From: an uncultured Dehalococcoidia bacterium
GTDB lineage: Bacteria > Chloroflexota > Dehalococcoidia > Lucifugimonadales > UBA3495
DNA length: 64,000 bases
Direction: 5' to 3'
NCBI GenBank assembly: GCA_951813535.1
Contig: OX638345.1
Span: 1,439,029 to 1,503,028, forward strand
Numbering within the stretch: position 1 is the first letter of the stretch; each line of letters opens with the position of its first letter. The notes under the pieces were generated by a model. That model did not search any database. It saw only the letters and a list, made by a program, of their open reading frames with translations, and was not told the origin of the DNA. The position numbers and the translations under genes were made by a program. Of the stretch, positions 51,036-59,403 are shown piece after piece.

Positions 51036-51911
51036 ATGAGCACCAACCCCGGTCAGGAGGCTGTCTTGGCCCAGCAGGAGCACGCGGCCCACGAGGAACA
51101 CGCGGCTCACGAAGACGCGGGAATATCGCGGTTCTTCTTCGGCCACGTGCCGGAGGGCGTGCACGGCGGCATGAAGCAGTATGGCCTGCTGGCTATCTTC
51201 CTCGGCGTTATCACGCTGGTGGAATTCTTGATCATTGTCCCTGAGGGACTCCAGGGCAGCGGCGTCGTGATTGCTCCTCTGGTAATCCTGTCGGTCATCA
51301 AGTTCTTCTGCGTGGTCGCGTTCTTCATGCACCTGAAGTTCGAAAACCAGTTGCTGTGGCAAATTTTCGTAGCTGGCCTCGCCCTGGGTTTGGTGGTCGC
51401 GCTGTCCCTGGTGTTGCTGTTCGGCGTATTTCGACCGACCCCACGGGCGTTCTCCGAACCGCGGGTAGAACCCTTCGTGCATCACGCGCCTGCGGAGCAC
51501 GAGCCGGTGGCCCGGATGCTGCCCGAAGAGCTGCCCCCGCCGGCGGACCCCGCCGACCTGGCGCCACCCGCACCGGCCGGCGGAGCCGTGGCGGGCGCAT
51601 CTCCCGGCCAGACGCTTTTCATCGGCACCGCAGCTTGCGCGTCGTGCCATGCCATCCAGGGAGTTGCCCAGGGCGTGCTGGGGCCGCCCCTCGACGGGAT
51701 AGCGTCGGCCGCGGGCAATCGGATTTCGGGCTATTCGGCGGAAGACTACATCCGGGAATCGATAGTCGAGCCAGACGCGTACACAGCAGGAACTGCCGAT
51801 GGGCTTTCCCAGGACTACCAACAGGGGTTGATGAGCGCCACGATGGCCGGCATCCAGTTGACCGACGAAGATGTGGACGCACTGGTCGAGTACCTGTTGC
51901 AGTTGAGGTAG
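51036..51911 (+). CDS. Cytochrome c oxidase subunit IV fused to a C-terminal cytochrome c domain
   Basis: A 291-residue hybrid. Residues 1-35 are His/Ala/Glu-rich (two HAAHE repeats). Residues 45-131 are three helices of the caa3 subunit IV family, with MHLKFENQLLW. A Pro- and Ala-rich linker (about 150-190) leads to a class I cytochrome c domain with the heme motif CASCH (201-205), GPPLDGIA, and Met266 or Met270 as the likely axial ligand. Ordinary subunit IV is about 100-110 residues and carries no heme. The oxidase would then have two tethered cytochromes c, one here and one on subunit II. GGAGG precedes the ATG. Confidence 0.9.
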   Translation: MSTNPGQEAVLAQQEHAAHEEHAAHEDAGISRFFFGHVPEGVHGGMKQYGLLAIFLGVITLVEFLIIVPEGLQGSGVVIAPLVILSVIKFFCVVAFFMHLKFENQLLWQIFVAGLALGLVVALSLVLLFGVFRPTPRAFSEPRVEPFVHHAPAEHEPVARMLPEELPPPADPADLAPPAPAGGAVAGASPGQTLFIGTAACASCHAIQGVAQGVLGPPLDGIASAAGNRISGYSAEDYIRESIVEPDAYTAGTADGLSQDYQQGLMSATMAGIQLTDEDVDALVEYLLQLR

Positions 51912-51933
51912 GGTGACTGGGCAAATGACTATG

Positions 51934-51970
51934 CTTGGGGCAGCCGCGACGGCTGCCCCAAGTTTTTGTC
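51934..51970 (+). terminator. Intrinsic terminator of the cytochrome oxidase operon
   Basis: A 13-bp perfect stem, CTTGGGGCAGCCG (51934-51946) with CGGCTGCCCCAAG (51950-51962), has a 3-base loop and is followed by TTTTTGTC. It lies 22 bases after the subunit IV-cytochrome c stop. Confidence 0.9.
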
Positions 51971-52069
51971 CGCCAGCGCCAGGGATGAACCCTGCCCCGT
52001 TTGCGTGTAAACTGTGCCTACAATTGCAGGCCGTTCCGCGCTGGGCGGCACAACCAGGAGGGAGTAGCA

Positions 52070-52954
52070 ATGCTGGTTGACCTGATTCGGATCACTGCCG
52101 CTGATGGCATGGAACTGGACGGAGCGTTTTTTGCTCCGGATGCGGACGTGGCTCCGGTCGGGCCCATCGACGCCGCCATGGTCATTCACGGATCCGGACG
52201 CAATTTCTACACGCCGGCGACGGCCAACATGGCCAACGACTTGAGGCGCGCGGGGTATGCCACGCTGACTCTGAACACCCGTGGTCACGACACTGTCTGG
52301 GTGGACCGGCAGACCGGAGTGGCTGAGGGGAACGCCTACGAGATCCTGGACAACGGCCGTCAAGACCTCCGGGCAGGTATCGATTACCTCGAGGCCCGGG
52401 GATACCAACGGATCGCCATCCTGGGCCAGAGCATGGGCGCCGTGAAGGTCGCCTACTATGGAGCCGTGGAAAACGACCCCCGGGTGGCGGCGGTGGTGCC
52501 CATATCGCCCGTTCGGCTGTCCTGTTCCTACTACCTGGAGTCCCCGGACGCTGAAGAGTTCCGCGCCAACCTGGAAACCGCGGACCGCATGGAGGCGGAA
52601 GACCGGGCTTTGGACCTGTTCTACGTGGATTTCCCGATAAAGGAAATGTTCTCGGCCATGGCCTACATCGACAAGCACGGCCCGGCGGAGCGGTACAATA
52701 TCGTCATGCACGCCCCGAAGATCACGGCGCCTCTTTTCGTGCTGTCCGGATCGCTGGAAACACACACCCGGCTGCTGAACGTCCCTCAGGACATGATTGC
52801 TGCGGCGGTCAACAGCCCGCGGGCGGAGTACCTGGTGCTGGAAGGCGGAAACCATTCCCTGACCAACATGATGCCGGCGGCCGGCGAGGCGGTGGTCGGC
52901 TGGCTGGCGTCGCTGCCCGCAGTGGCCGGCGCGACGGCTGCCGCGGCCAACTGA
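52070..52954 (+). CDS. Alpha/beta hydrolase
   Basis: A 294-residue alpha/beta hydrolase. The nucleophile Ser121 is in LGQSMGAVK, the oxyanion loop is IHGSGRN, the acid is likely in SGSLETH and the His in EGGNHSLTNM. A lid-like insertion (residues 145-195) is acidic. ATG 52070 has GGAGGGAG upstream. The substrate is unknown; it resembles the dienelactone hydrolase or esterase group. Confidence 0.85.
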   Translation: MLVDLIRITAADGMELDGAFFAPDADVAPVGPIDAAMVIHGSGRNFYTPATANMANDLRRAGYATLTLNTRGHDTVWVDRQTGVAEGNAYEILDNGRQDLRAGIDYLEARGYQRIAILGQSMGAVKVAYYGAVENDPRVAAVVPISPVRLSCSYYLESPDAEEFRANLETADRMEAEDRALDLFYVDFPIKEMFSAMAYIDKHGPAERYNIVMHAPKITAPLFVLSGSLETHTRLLNVPQDMIAAAVNSPRAEYLVLEGGNHSLTNMMPAAGEAVVGWLASLPAVAGATAAAAN

Positions 52955-52973
52955 CGCACCTCCGCAGCTTTCC

Positions 52974-53417
52974 ATGGGATTCGAAGGCGGCGTCTTTGAG
53001 CTCACGCCGATCGGGTACGTGCGTAGCCGGTTCACCGGGTACGCGCCTTCCAGCGAGATGCGGGAGCATCCATCCGAAATCGTGGTGCTACCGGAATTCG
53101 CTGATGGCCTGATGGGCCTCGAGACGGGTGACCAGATCCTGACGTTGTTCGTGCTGCATCGGGCGCGAGCCAACGGCTACGAGATGCGCTTGCATCCGGG
53201 GCACAACCCGGCCAACCCGGTCCGGGGCGTGTTCGCCACTCGCAGCCAGTACCGGCCCAACTTCATCGCCGCGACGGTGGCGCACATCCGAGAGATTCGC
53301 GACGACGAGCGCACGGGCGAGGCGATTATCACCGTGACCGAACTCGATGCCCAGGACGGCTCACCCGTTATCGATATCAAGCGCCACAGTGCCGGGTTTG
53401 ACGGGACTGTCCCGTAA
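52974..53417 (+). CDS. TrmO/TsaA-like beta-barrel methyltransferase family protein
   Basis: A 147-residue protein with the TsaA/TrmO fold: TPIGYVRSRF at the start, GDQILTLFVLHRA, and GVFATRSQYRPNFI in place of the family's GVFATRSPxRPNPI. It ends SPVIDIKRHS. TrmO proteins N6-methylate t6A37 of tRNA-Thr using SAM. Two changes in the RSP-RPNP motif (P to Q and P to F) leave substrate use uncertain. The t6A genes tsaB and tsaE are also in this window. It begins 20 bases after the hydrolase. Confidence 0.72.
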   Translation: MGFEGGVFELTPIGYVRSRFTGYAPSSEMREHPSEIVVLPEFADGLMGLETGDQILTLFVLHRARANGYEMRLHPGHNPANPVRGVFATRSQYRPNFIAATVAHIREIRDDERTGEAIITVTELDAQDGSPVIDIKRHSAGFDGTVP

Positions 53418-53538
53418 TTCCTCCGTTTTGACACCGCCGGACCGTTCCTATACCATCGCCCGCAGGGTCCTGGGCGGGCTCAAATTCATGCCCGAATTGC
53501 GCCGATAAGGTACCCGCGAGCCGTGAGGTGGTCCACAT

Positions 53539-53847
53539 ATGCCCATTTACGAGTATCGTTGCCAGTCCTGCGCTCGGGTGAGCAGTTACTTTTTCAAAGT
53601 GGCCTCTGCGGCGACCAATGTCAACTGCGAACACTGCGGCGATTATGGGATGGAACGCATCATGTCTTCCTTCTCTCGGGGCAGAACTGAAGCCGATACC
53701 TACCGGGACCTTGACCCCCGCTACTACAAGATGGTTGATGACGCGCTGGGCAAAGCGCCGTCAACCACCGAACCCGATCACTATCTGCGCAAAATGGCCC
53801 CCTTTTCGTCTGCCGAAAAGTCGGGAGATCCTTACTTCCACGAATAG
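53539..53847 (+). CDS. FmdB-family zinc-ribbon protein
   Basis: A 102-residue protein starting MPIYEYRCQSCARVS, with a second CEHC at about 36-39: the zinc ribbon of the FmdB regulatory family. The C-terminal 55 residues are polar. The family's role is poorly known; formamidase regulation was suggested historically. The acetamidase/formamidase gene is 13.5 kb away, so no link can be claimed. Confidence 0.8.
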   Translation: MPIYEYRCQSCARVSSYFFKVASAATNVNCEHCGDYGMERIMSSFSRGRTEADTYRDLDPRYYKMVDDALGKAPSTTEPDHYLRKMAPFSSAEKSGDPYFHE

Positions 53848-53908
53848 CCGTATCGCCGGTCGCGCATCGCATCTACCGGTGTTTCCGGAGCTCGGAGGCA
53901 ACCCCTGA

Positions 53909-54346
53909 ATGACTGCTGAACCAATAGTGTTCCCGTCGGTCGCCTGGTTCGAAGAATTGCGTCGTCTGGTCAACGATGACCCTGCCTACCGGCAGATCGG
54001 CACGGTCGATGCGTCCATGGGCGTCAAGGTAGGCGACGAAGTGTTCGTGGTTGCCTTCGAGGCATTCGAATGCAGCTCGGTCCGGTCCGGGAACGAGTAC
54101 GACCTCATCAACGTCGACTTCTTCATCGAGATGGAGTCCGACGCCTGGAAGGCCATGCTGGAGGATATCAAAGCCAACGGCGGTGCGGGATCCGGCCAGA
54201 CGCTGGTCAGCCTCGACATGCTGAATGAGATATCCACCAACGCCACCGGAGACCAGCTTCGGGCGGACATGTTCTTCCGCTACAACCAGAGCCTCCAGCA
54301 CTTTTTCGACCTGTCAGCGAACCTGAACACCGTGTTCGCTGACTGA
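53909..54346 (+). CDS. SCP2-like small protein
   Basis: A 145-residue protein with FPSVAWFEELRRLVNDDPAYR at the start, alternating strands (GVKVGDEVFVVAFEAFEC) and ADMFFRYNQSLQHFFDLSANL at the end, a pattern like sterol-carrier-protein-2 or SnoaL-type lipid binders. I do not recognise it firmly. It lies between the FmdB-like and serine hydrolase genes, all same-strand with gaps of about 60 bases. Confidence 0.5.
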   Translation: MTAEPIVFPSVAWFEELRRLVNDDPAYRQIGTVDASMGVKVGDEVFVVAFEAFECSSVRSGNEYDLINVDFFIEMESDAWKAMLEDIKANGGAGSGQTLVSLDMLNEISTNATGDQLRADMFFRYNQSLQHFFDLSANLNTVFAD

Positions 54347-54402
54347 TTCGGCGGTTCGATTCCAGATCACCTGGCACCACTCGCGACCACAGAGGACTAT
54401 CG

Positions 54403-55515
54403 ATGACCACCACCACAGTTTTGGAAGAAGTAGGAATGGACCCGGCGGCGGTGCAGGAGTTGGAAAACCTGTTCCGCCATCAAATTGACCGCGGACTGCA
54501 CCCGGGAGCCGGCCTGGCCGTCTACCGGCACGGGCGCCTGGCCGTCGACCTGTGGGGCGGATTGGCCGACGACGCCGGCGGTACCCCGGTCGCCGCCGAC
54601 ACGATGTTCATCCTCTACTCTTCCACCAAGCCCCTGGCCGCAGCTTGTCTGCACGTTCTTTGGGAGCGAGGTCAGCTGGGCTGGGACGACCCGGTGGTGC
54701 AGTACTGGCCGGAGTTCGCCAAGCACGGCAAGGACTCGGTCACGGTCCGTCACGTCCTGACCCACCGGGGAGGGTTCCCGGAGACGCCCCCGGAATTGTC
54801 CTGGGACCGTTGGCAGGACTGGGAATACGTGGTTGAGTGCATGGAGGACATCATCCCCGATTATCCCGCCGGGCAGATCATGGCGTATCACCCGCGCAAC
54901 TTTGGCTGGGTGATCGGCGAGTTGGTGCGCCGGATCGACGGACGACACATCGGCGTGTTTCTTCGGGACGAGATCCTGGATCCGCTCGGTTTGCAAGACG
55001 GGTACGTGGGACTGCCCCCGGAGCTCGAGCACCGAGTCTCCCGGATACATGCCATGGAAGATTGCGACCGGCCGGGAATGATACGGCCATACAACCGACC
55101 GGAGGTTCACCAGGCAGTGCATCCCGCCGGCGGCGGCATTTTCACCGCCCGCGACCTGGCCCGCTTCTACGCCATGATGTGCAACGGCGGGGAGTTGGAC
55201 GGTGTCCGCATTCTCAAGCCGGAGACGGTGGCCGAGGTCACGCGCCTCGATTCCGAAGCCAACGACTTTTCCCTGGGCATGCGCATGCGTCGCTCGTTGG
55301 GCCTGGTGCTGGACGACAGCCGCATGGGAGCCACCACCAACGCTGGCGATGGCTTGGGCACCTTTGGACACGGCGGCGCCGGCACCTCGGTGGGCTGGGC
55401 CGATCCCAGCATGGGCCTTGCGGTGGCCTACATTACCAACGGGTTCCGCTCCAGCGCGACCAACAACCCCCGCCTGTCGGCCATTTCGCGGGCGGTGAGG
55501 GCGGCTTGCCACTGA
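54403..55515 (+). CDS. Serine hydrolase of the beta-lactamase class C / penicillin-binding family
   Basis: A 370-residue enzyme without a signal peptide. The SxxK motif is SSTK (Ser73-Lys76), the second motif is the variant YHPRNFGW in place of YxN, and the third is GHGGAGTSVGW (KTG counterpart). Members act as esterases, peptidases or lactamases on small substrates. It ends at a TGA directly followed by the ATG of the HtrA-like gene, suggesting coupling. Confidence 0.85.
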   Translation: MTTTTVLEEVGMDPAAVQELENLFRHQIDRGLHPGAGLAVYRHGRLAVDLWGGLADDAGGTPVAADTMFILYSSTKPLAAACLHVLWERGQLGWDDPVVQYWPEFAKHGKDSVTVRHVLTHRGGFPETPPELSWDRWQDWEYVVECMEDIIPDYPAGQIMAYHPRNFGWVIGELVRRIDGRHIGVFLRDEILDPLGLQDGYVGLPPELEHRVSRIHAMEDCDRPGMIRPYNRPEVHQAVHPAGGGIFTARDLARFYAMMCNGGELDGVRILKPETVAEVTRLDSEANDFSLGMRMRRSLGLVLDDSRMGATTNAGDGLGTFGHGGAGTSVGWADPSMGLAVAYITNGFRSSATNNPRLSAISRAVRAACH

Positions 55516-56940
55516 ATGCAGAGAACCTGTTATCTGAAACTGGGGTTGGCGCTGTTTTTGGCGATAACGGCACTGGCGTGCGGTTCACGCGAGGTACGGA
55601 TAGTCGAAGTGACTGCTACTCCCGCGTCCACCCCGATCGTGGTGGTGGCTACGCCGACGCCGGATCTTAACGCCACGGTTGCCGCGATGGTCGCCGCAAG
55701 TTTGCCTGGGCCTACCAGCACGGTTGCGCCGACTGATACGCCGGTGCCTACGGATACGCCGAGGCCGACCTATACCCCACGGCCCACGGCGACGCCCGAA
55801 CCGACCAAAACACCTGATATTCCGGCCACGGTATCCGCGCGACTAACGCGTGTCGCTCCTGCGCCGACGCTAAGTCCGGGTTCGGGTTCGCACGCGAGTG
55901 GCATATCGGACATGGTGCAACGCATTGAGGGCGGGTTGGTGCAACTGGTCACCCCGACCGGCAGCGGGTCTGGATTTGTTGTATCTGAGGACGGGCTTAT
56001 CGTCACCAACGCCCATGTGGTGGGACGGGAAGACAGGGTGCAGGTCAGATTTGTGAACGGGCGGTCGTACACTGGGGAAGTGCTCGGGCGGAATGAGCTC
56101 CTGGACTTAGCTGTGGTCCAAGTGCATTCGCGATTGCCATTCGAGGTGATGACGCTAGGTGACGCGGGCAGCATTCGGCCCGGAGATGAGGTGGTGGCAT
56201 TGGGGTTTCCGTTGGGCGACGAATTGGGCCGGGATTACACCGTTACAACCGGTGTTGTTTCTTCTCGCCGGACCTACGGGTCCGTTGAACGAATCCAGAC
56301 GGATGCCGCGATTAACCCCGGAAACAGCGGCGGACCGTTGGTCAATAGCGAAGGACGGGTCATCGGCGTGAACACCGAAACCTATGCCAAGTACGAAGGC
56401 ATCTCATTCGCCATTTCGGTATCCGAAGTCAGAAAGAACCTCGATTCTCTTGTCGAGGGTGGTGAAATCCTTGCCGAAGCACGGGGACAGTGGTGGACCT
56501 ACGAAAATGACGATTGCCAATACAGTTTGTTGGTGCATCCTAGCTGGGTACTGACCGAGGAAAGCGACAGGTGCTACGCCTACTTCGAGAGGCATGATGG
56601 ACCTGACTTGGTGGGCACCATCAATATTTGGACGTATGAGTCGGAAGCTGGCGAATCGTTGCGTGAGTTCGCCGAATGGTGGCGTGACGAATTGGTTGAA
56701 CAAAGCAAGGATTGGGAAACTTTCGACTTGGTGTCCTTCGGCAGAAGCGAAGATGACCATAATGGTTACGTGGTCAGGTACCTGTGGCGCGACACCGACG
56801 AATACTGCATTTCCAGCGACTCGGATCTGATTGTTGAATCGAGCATTCATTACAATACGTTGGTTTTGAACGCCGGCATGTGTTCATTCATGCCACAATC
56901 GGCGTTTGATGAAATTGGGTCAATGGAGTTCGGTTACTGA
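55516..56940 (+). CDS. HtrA/DegP-type trypsin-like serine protease, lipoprotein with Thr-Pro-rich stalk
   Basis: A 474-residue surface protease. A signal peptide ends at a lipobox-like LACGS with Cys22. Residues about 34-120 are a Thr/Pro repeat stalk (TDTPVPTDTPRPTYTPRPTA), common in Chloroflexota. The trypsin fold has His167 (TNAHVV), Asp197 (LDLAVV) and Ser271 (GNSGGP), so it should be active. In place of the PDZ domain there is a C-terminal region of about 155 residues with four Cys (Cys336-like pairs near the start and end), of PsbP/unknown type. The 3' half is visibly less GC-rich than its neighbours. Confidence 0.88.
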   Translation: MQRTCYLKLGLALFLAITALACGSREVRIVEVTATPASTPIVVVATPTPDLNATVAAMVAASLPGPTSTVAPTDTPVPTDTPRPTYTPRPTATPEPTKTPDIPATVSARLTRVAPAPTLSPGSGSHASGISDMVQRIEGGLVQLVTPTGSGSGFVVSEDGLIVTNAHVVGREDRVQVRFVNGRSYTGEVLGRNELLDLAVVQVHSRLPFEVMTLGDAGSIRPGDEVVALGFPLGDELGRDYTVTTGVVSSRRTYGSVERIQTDAAINPGNSGGPLVNSEGRVIGVNTETYAKYEGISFAISVSEVRKNLDSLVEGGEILAEARGQWWTYENDDCQYSLLVHPSWVLTEESDRCYAYFERHDGPDLVGTINIWTYESEAGESLREFAEWWRDELVEQSKDWETFDLVSFGRSEDDHNGYVVRYLWRDTDEYCISSDSDLIVESSIHYNTLVLNAGMCSFMPQSAFDEIGSMEFGY

Positions 56941-57296
56941 TGGCGTCCATCATCTACCACCTGGCGTTCCGGTCCGATTGGGAGGCTGGCGTCGCCGCCG
57001 GCGAATACCGGGCGCCCTCGTTGGCGGAAGAGGGCTTCAACCATGCCAGCGGCGACGAGGCGCAGATGCTTCGGGTTGCGTCGCGGCTTTTCGCCGGCAG
57101 GAGCGATCTGCTGGCCCTGGACGTGGACACGGAGCGTCTGCTTGAAGGATCGCCGGTGGTGCGAGAACCGTCCCGATCAGGAGAGATCTACCCGCACGTC
57201 TACGGCCCCATCAACCTCGACGCCGTGGTGCGTATCCGTTCGCTGTCCCCGGATGCGGGCGACGGGAGCAGGTTTGTGCTGACACCGGAAGGGTGA
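56940..57296 (+). CDS. DUF952-family protein
   Basis: A 118-residue protein of DUF952: ASIIYHLAFRSDWEAGVAAGEYRAPSLAEEGFNHAS at the N-terminus, LALDVDTERL and YPHVYGPINLDAVV, the family's motifs. This group is related in fold to glutathione-S-transferase-like or ADP-ribosyl-type small domains; the function is unknown. The ATG overlaps the stop of the protease by one base. A kinase-like gene follows. Confidence 0.85.
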   Translation: MASIIYHLAFRSDWEAGVAAGEYRAPSLAEEGFNHASGDEAQMLRVASRLFAGRSDLLALDVDTERLLEGSPVVREPSRSGEIYPHVYGPINLDAVVRIRSLSPDAGDGSRFVLTPEG

Positions 57297-57308
57297 TCGG
57301 AGCCCGCC

Positions 57309-58274
57309 ATTCAGTACTCTAAAGAGCAGCTTTCGTCGATCCGAGGGGTGATCGCCGGACTAGTCCGGATGACGGATGACGAGATTGGGGAAAGGGACGC
57401 TGCGGTCCGAGACGGCCGCTGCCCCGAACGGCTATGGCCACTGTGGCCCCTGGCTAATAGAGGCGATGATCTGTGGGGACTGCTCATTGAGGACGAGCGC
57501 ATTGACCGGTTTTCCGTGTACGGGCTGTTTCCGGCGTCGTACGACCTGGTGTACGGCGACGAGGCGGTGGATGTCTCCATTCAGTACGACGGCCGCACAC
57601 GAGGTCGCGTTGCGATAATCGGCGGTAGTCTTCGGGGGGATGCCACCGGCATAGTCGTCAAGCCGTGCCAAAGCCCCGGCGAGGCGGACATCGCTCAAAT
57701 TGCCGGCGATCTCCAATTGGGCCCTAGTCAGTTCCTGAGCATCGAAGGATTCCTGACCGAGGAATTCGTGCGCGGCCCATTCCTGACGGACCTGAGCGCG
57801 GAAGATGCTTCGCCCGAGCGGATGCGCAATATCGGGCACGCACTGGGGACAGCCCTGTCGCGGCTGCACGCCGCCGGAATTTGCTACAACGATGCCACGG
57901 TTGCCGACCCGGACGGACGATCGCATACCATTCTGCTGCCTGACGGCGGCATCCGCATCATAGACTTCGGCGTGGCGTTGCTGCTGCGGGACCACCCCGC
58001 GAATCTGACGTTCCACGACGCCTACAACGCGGCGCGCACCGACCCAATGTTCCGCCTGTTCCGGCAAATGACGTCGGATGCGGATTCAGACGCTCTGGGC
58101 AGGTTTGTCAGTGACTATGGCAGACGCCTGATCCGTCAATCCGTGGAAGAGATCCAGTCGCGGGACTGGCGGATAGCTGAAGAAGGCGCCTCCATCATCG
58201 CCGCTATGTATGGACCGTTGGCGGCGGACGCTTTGCGGGCGGGCATTTTGGCCGGCAAGTCGGAGAACCCTTGA
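57309..58274 (+). CDS. Atypical protein-kinase-like (RIO/Bud32-like) protein
   Basis: About 308-321 residues. The C-half has a kinase-like core: ALSRLHAAGICYNDATVADPDG, IRIIDFGVALLL (metal-binding DFG) and a helical tail. The first half includes IIGGSLRGDATGIVVKPC with a possible ATP lysine. The usual HGD-N catalytic loop reads YND without the following Asn. The first clear start is GTG 57348, but codons from ATT 57309 (reads as Met/Ile-QYSKEQLSSIRG) look coding and have GGAG six bases upstream. A rare ATT start is therefore possible, and I place the feature start there. Confidence 0.6.
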   Translation: MQYSKEQLSSIRGVIAGLVRMTDDEIGERDAAVRDGRCPERLWPLWPLANRGDDLWGLLIEDERIDRFSVYGLFPASYDLVYGDEAVDVSIQYDGRTRGRVAIIGGSLRGDATGIVVKPCQSPGEADIAQIAGDLQLGPSQFLSIEGFLTEEFVRGPFLTDLSAEDASPERMRNIGHALGTALSRLHAAGICYNDATVADPDGRSHTILLPDGGIRIIDFGVALLLRDHPANLTFHDAYNAARTDPMFRLFRQMTSDADSDALGRFVSDYGRRLIRQSVEEIQSRDWRIAEEGASIIAAMYGPLAADALRAGILAGKSENP

Positions 58275-58621
58275 AACCGGCCCAGGACAATTTATCGTGC
58301 CGACAGAATTGCCGCTATGCAGCTTGGTGCGGGGTGGGCCAGGGCAGGGCTAACCACAAGAACGCAGCAAGGCGGTCTTGGAACATCGCTACAGGTCTTG
58401 GATTGAATGCGGACATCATGGGTAGCTGTCCAGAACGCCGCTAAAGTTGGAAAATCATAAAATTTGACAAAATCTGGTACTCTAGATGCGTGTGTTTTGT
58501 TGACGTAACGTAGTTAAATTGGTCACGGTCGGCAGCGAGGCGCGGGCGGAGTTGGTGTGAGGAAGGGAAACGCGCTTCGCGGTCGGCTTTTTGCGTGTCC
58601 ATCGCCGGGAGGAATGCCGAT
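58275..58621. other. Intergenic region upstream of comEA, no gene seen
   Basis: About 340 bases without a supported gene. A perfect TTGACA is at 58464-58469 but no -10 hexamer lies at the correct spacing; TACTCT with an upstream TG (58475-58483) is only eight bases away. An AT-rich patch around 58440-58510 stands out. A stretch near 58340-58390 has a distant look of SRP RNA but does not hold up. Confidence 0.3.
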
Positions 58622-59314
58622 TTGGGGCCGTCAGGAACGAAGAGGCTGATCGCGGTTGGGATATCCCTGGCGGTTGCCGTTTCGCTATTGTTGCTGGCGG
58701 CCTGGATGATCTTGGGCGGCGGTGCTGATACATCCGAGCCAGACGGTATCAAGATAATTGCACCGGCAGATAGCTCCGACTCCAGCACCATCGGATCTCC
58801 AGCGAGCACGGCCACGACGTTGGCGCCGCCCGAGCCGACTACGCCAGCGCAGATTGCTGTTTACATCACCGGTGAGGTGGTCAACCCGGGTGTGTACACC
58901 GTCGCGGATGGTGAGCGGTTGGACGCGGTGTTGCAACTCGCCGGCGGTCCCACCGAGAACGCGGATCTGAGCCGGATCAACCTGGCGGCTTACGTTGCCG
59001 ACGCTGTCCATTACGACATTCCCGAGGCTGGCGGGCCGGTCGGACTTGCGGAGTCCTCAGGCGATGCATCGAATCCTGGCGTCGCCGAAACCGACCCGAC
59101 TGGCGGTTGCCAGACACCGCTGGATATCAATACGGCGACTGCCGAGTGCCTTGAGACGCTCCCTGGCATCGGCAGCGTGCGAGCGGGGTCCATCGTCGCC
59201 CACCGCGAGGAGGAGGGACCTTTCACCAGCCCCGAGGCGATTACCGACGTGTCGGGTATCGGCGGTGGCATCTACCAGCGCATCGCTGAAATGATCACGG
59301 TTGACCCGCGCTGA
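58622..59314 (+). CDS. comEA: Competence protein ComEA (SLBB plus helix-hairpin-helix)
   Basis: ComEA binds incoming DNA at the membrane during uptake. The product (230 residues from TTG 58622) has an N-terminal membrane anchor (LIAVGISLAVAVSLLLLAAWMI), a Thr/Pro/Ser-rich linker, a SLBB domain (VYITGEVVNPGVYTVADGERL) and a C-terminal helix-hairpin-helix pair (PLDINTATAECLETLPGIGSVRA). TTG 58622 is preferred because GGGAGGA lies eight bases upstream; a GTG at 58595 would add nine residues. comEC follows 90 bases later. Confidence 0.88.
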   Translation: MGPSGTKRLIAVGISLAVAVSLLLLAAWMILGGGADTSEPDGIKIIAPADSSDSSTIGSPASTATTLAPPEPTTPAQIAVYITGEVVNPGVYTVADGERLDAVLQLAGGPTENADLSRINLAAYVADAVHYDIPEAGGPVGLAESSGDASNPGVAETDPTGGCQTPLDINTATAECLETLPGIGSVRAGSIVAHREEEGPFTSPEAITDVSGIGGGIYQRIAEMITVDPR

Positions 59315-59403
59315 ATCCGGTTGCAAGGCGGTGAACCGGCTGCACAGCGGTCCCGTCGGGTTTGACGGCAACGGCCGTGAGCAGATGAGAAACTTGGCCC
59401 GCG

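Noticed and set aside
53461-53500. GGGCGGGCTCAAATTCATGCCCG taken as another extragenic hairpin
   Set aside because: Only a 5-bp stem with a 10-base loop; too weak to call a repeat or terminator.
58330-58395. Stretch resembling the SRP RNA core (AGGGCAGGG...GCAGCAAGG)
   Set aside because: The GGAA tetraloop and its closing pairs are absent, and no terminator follows.
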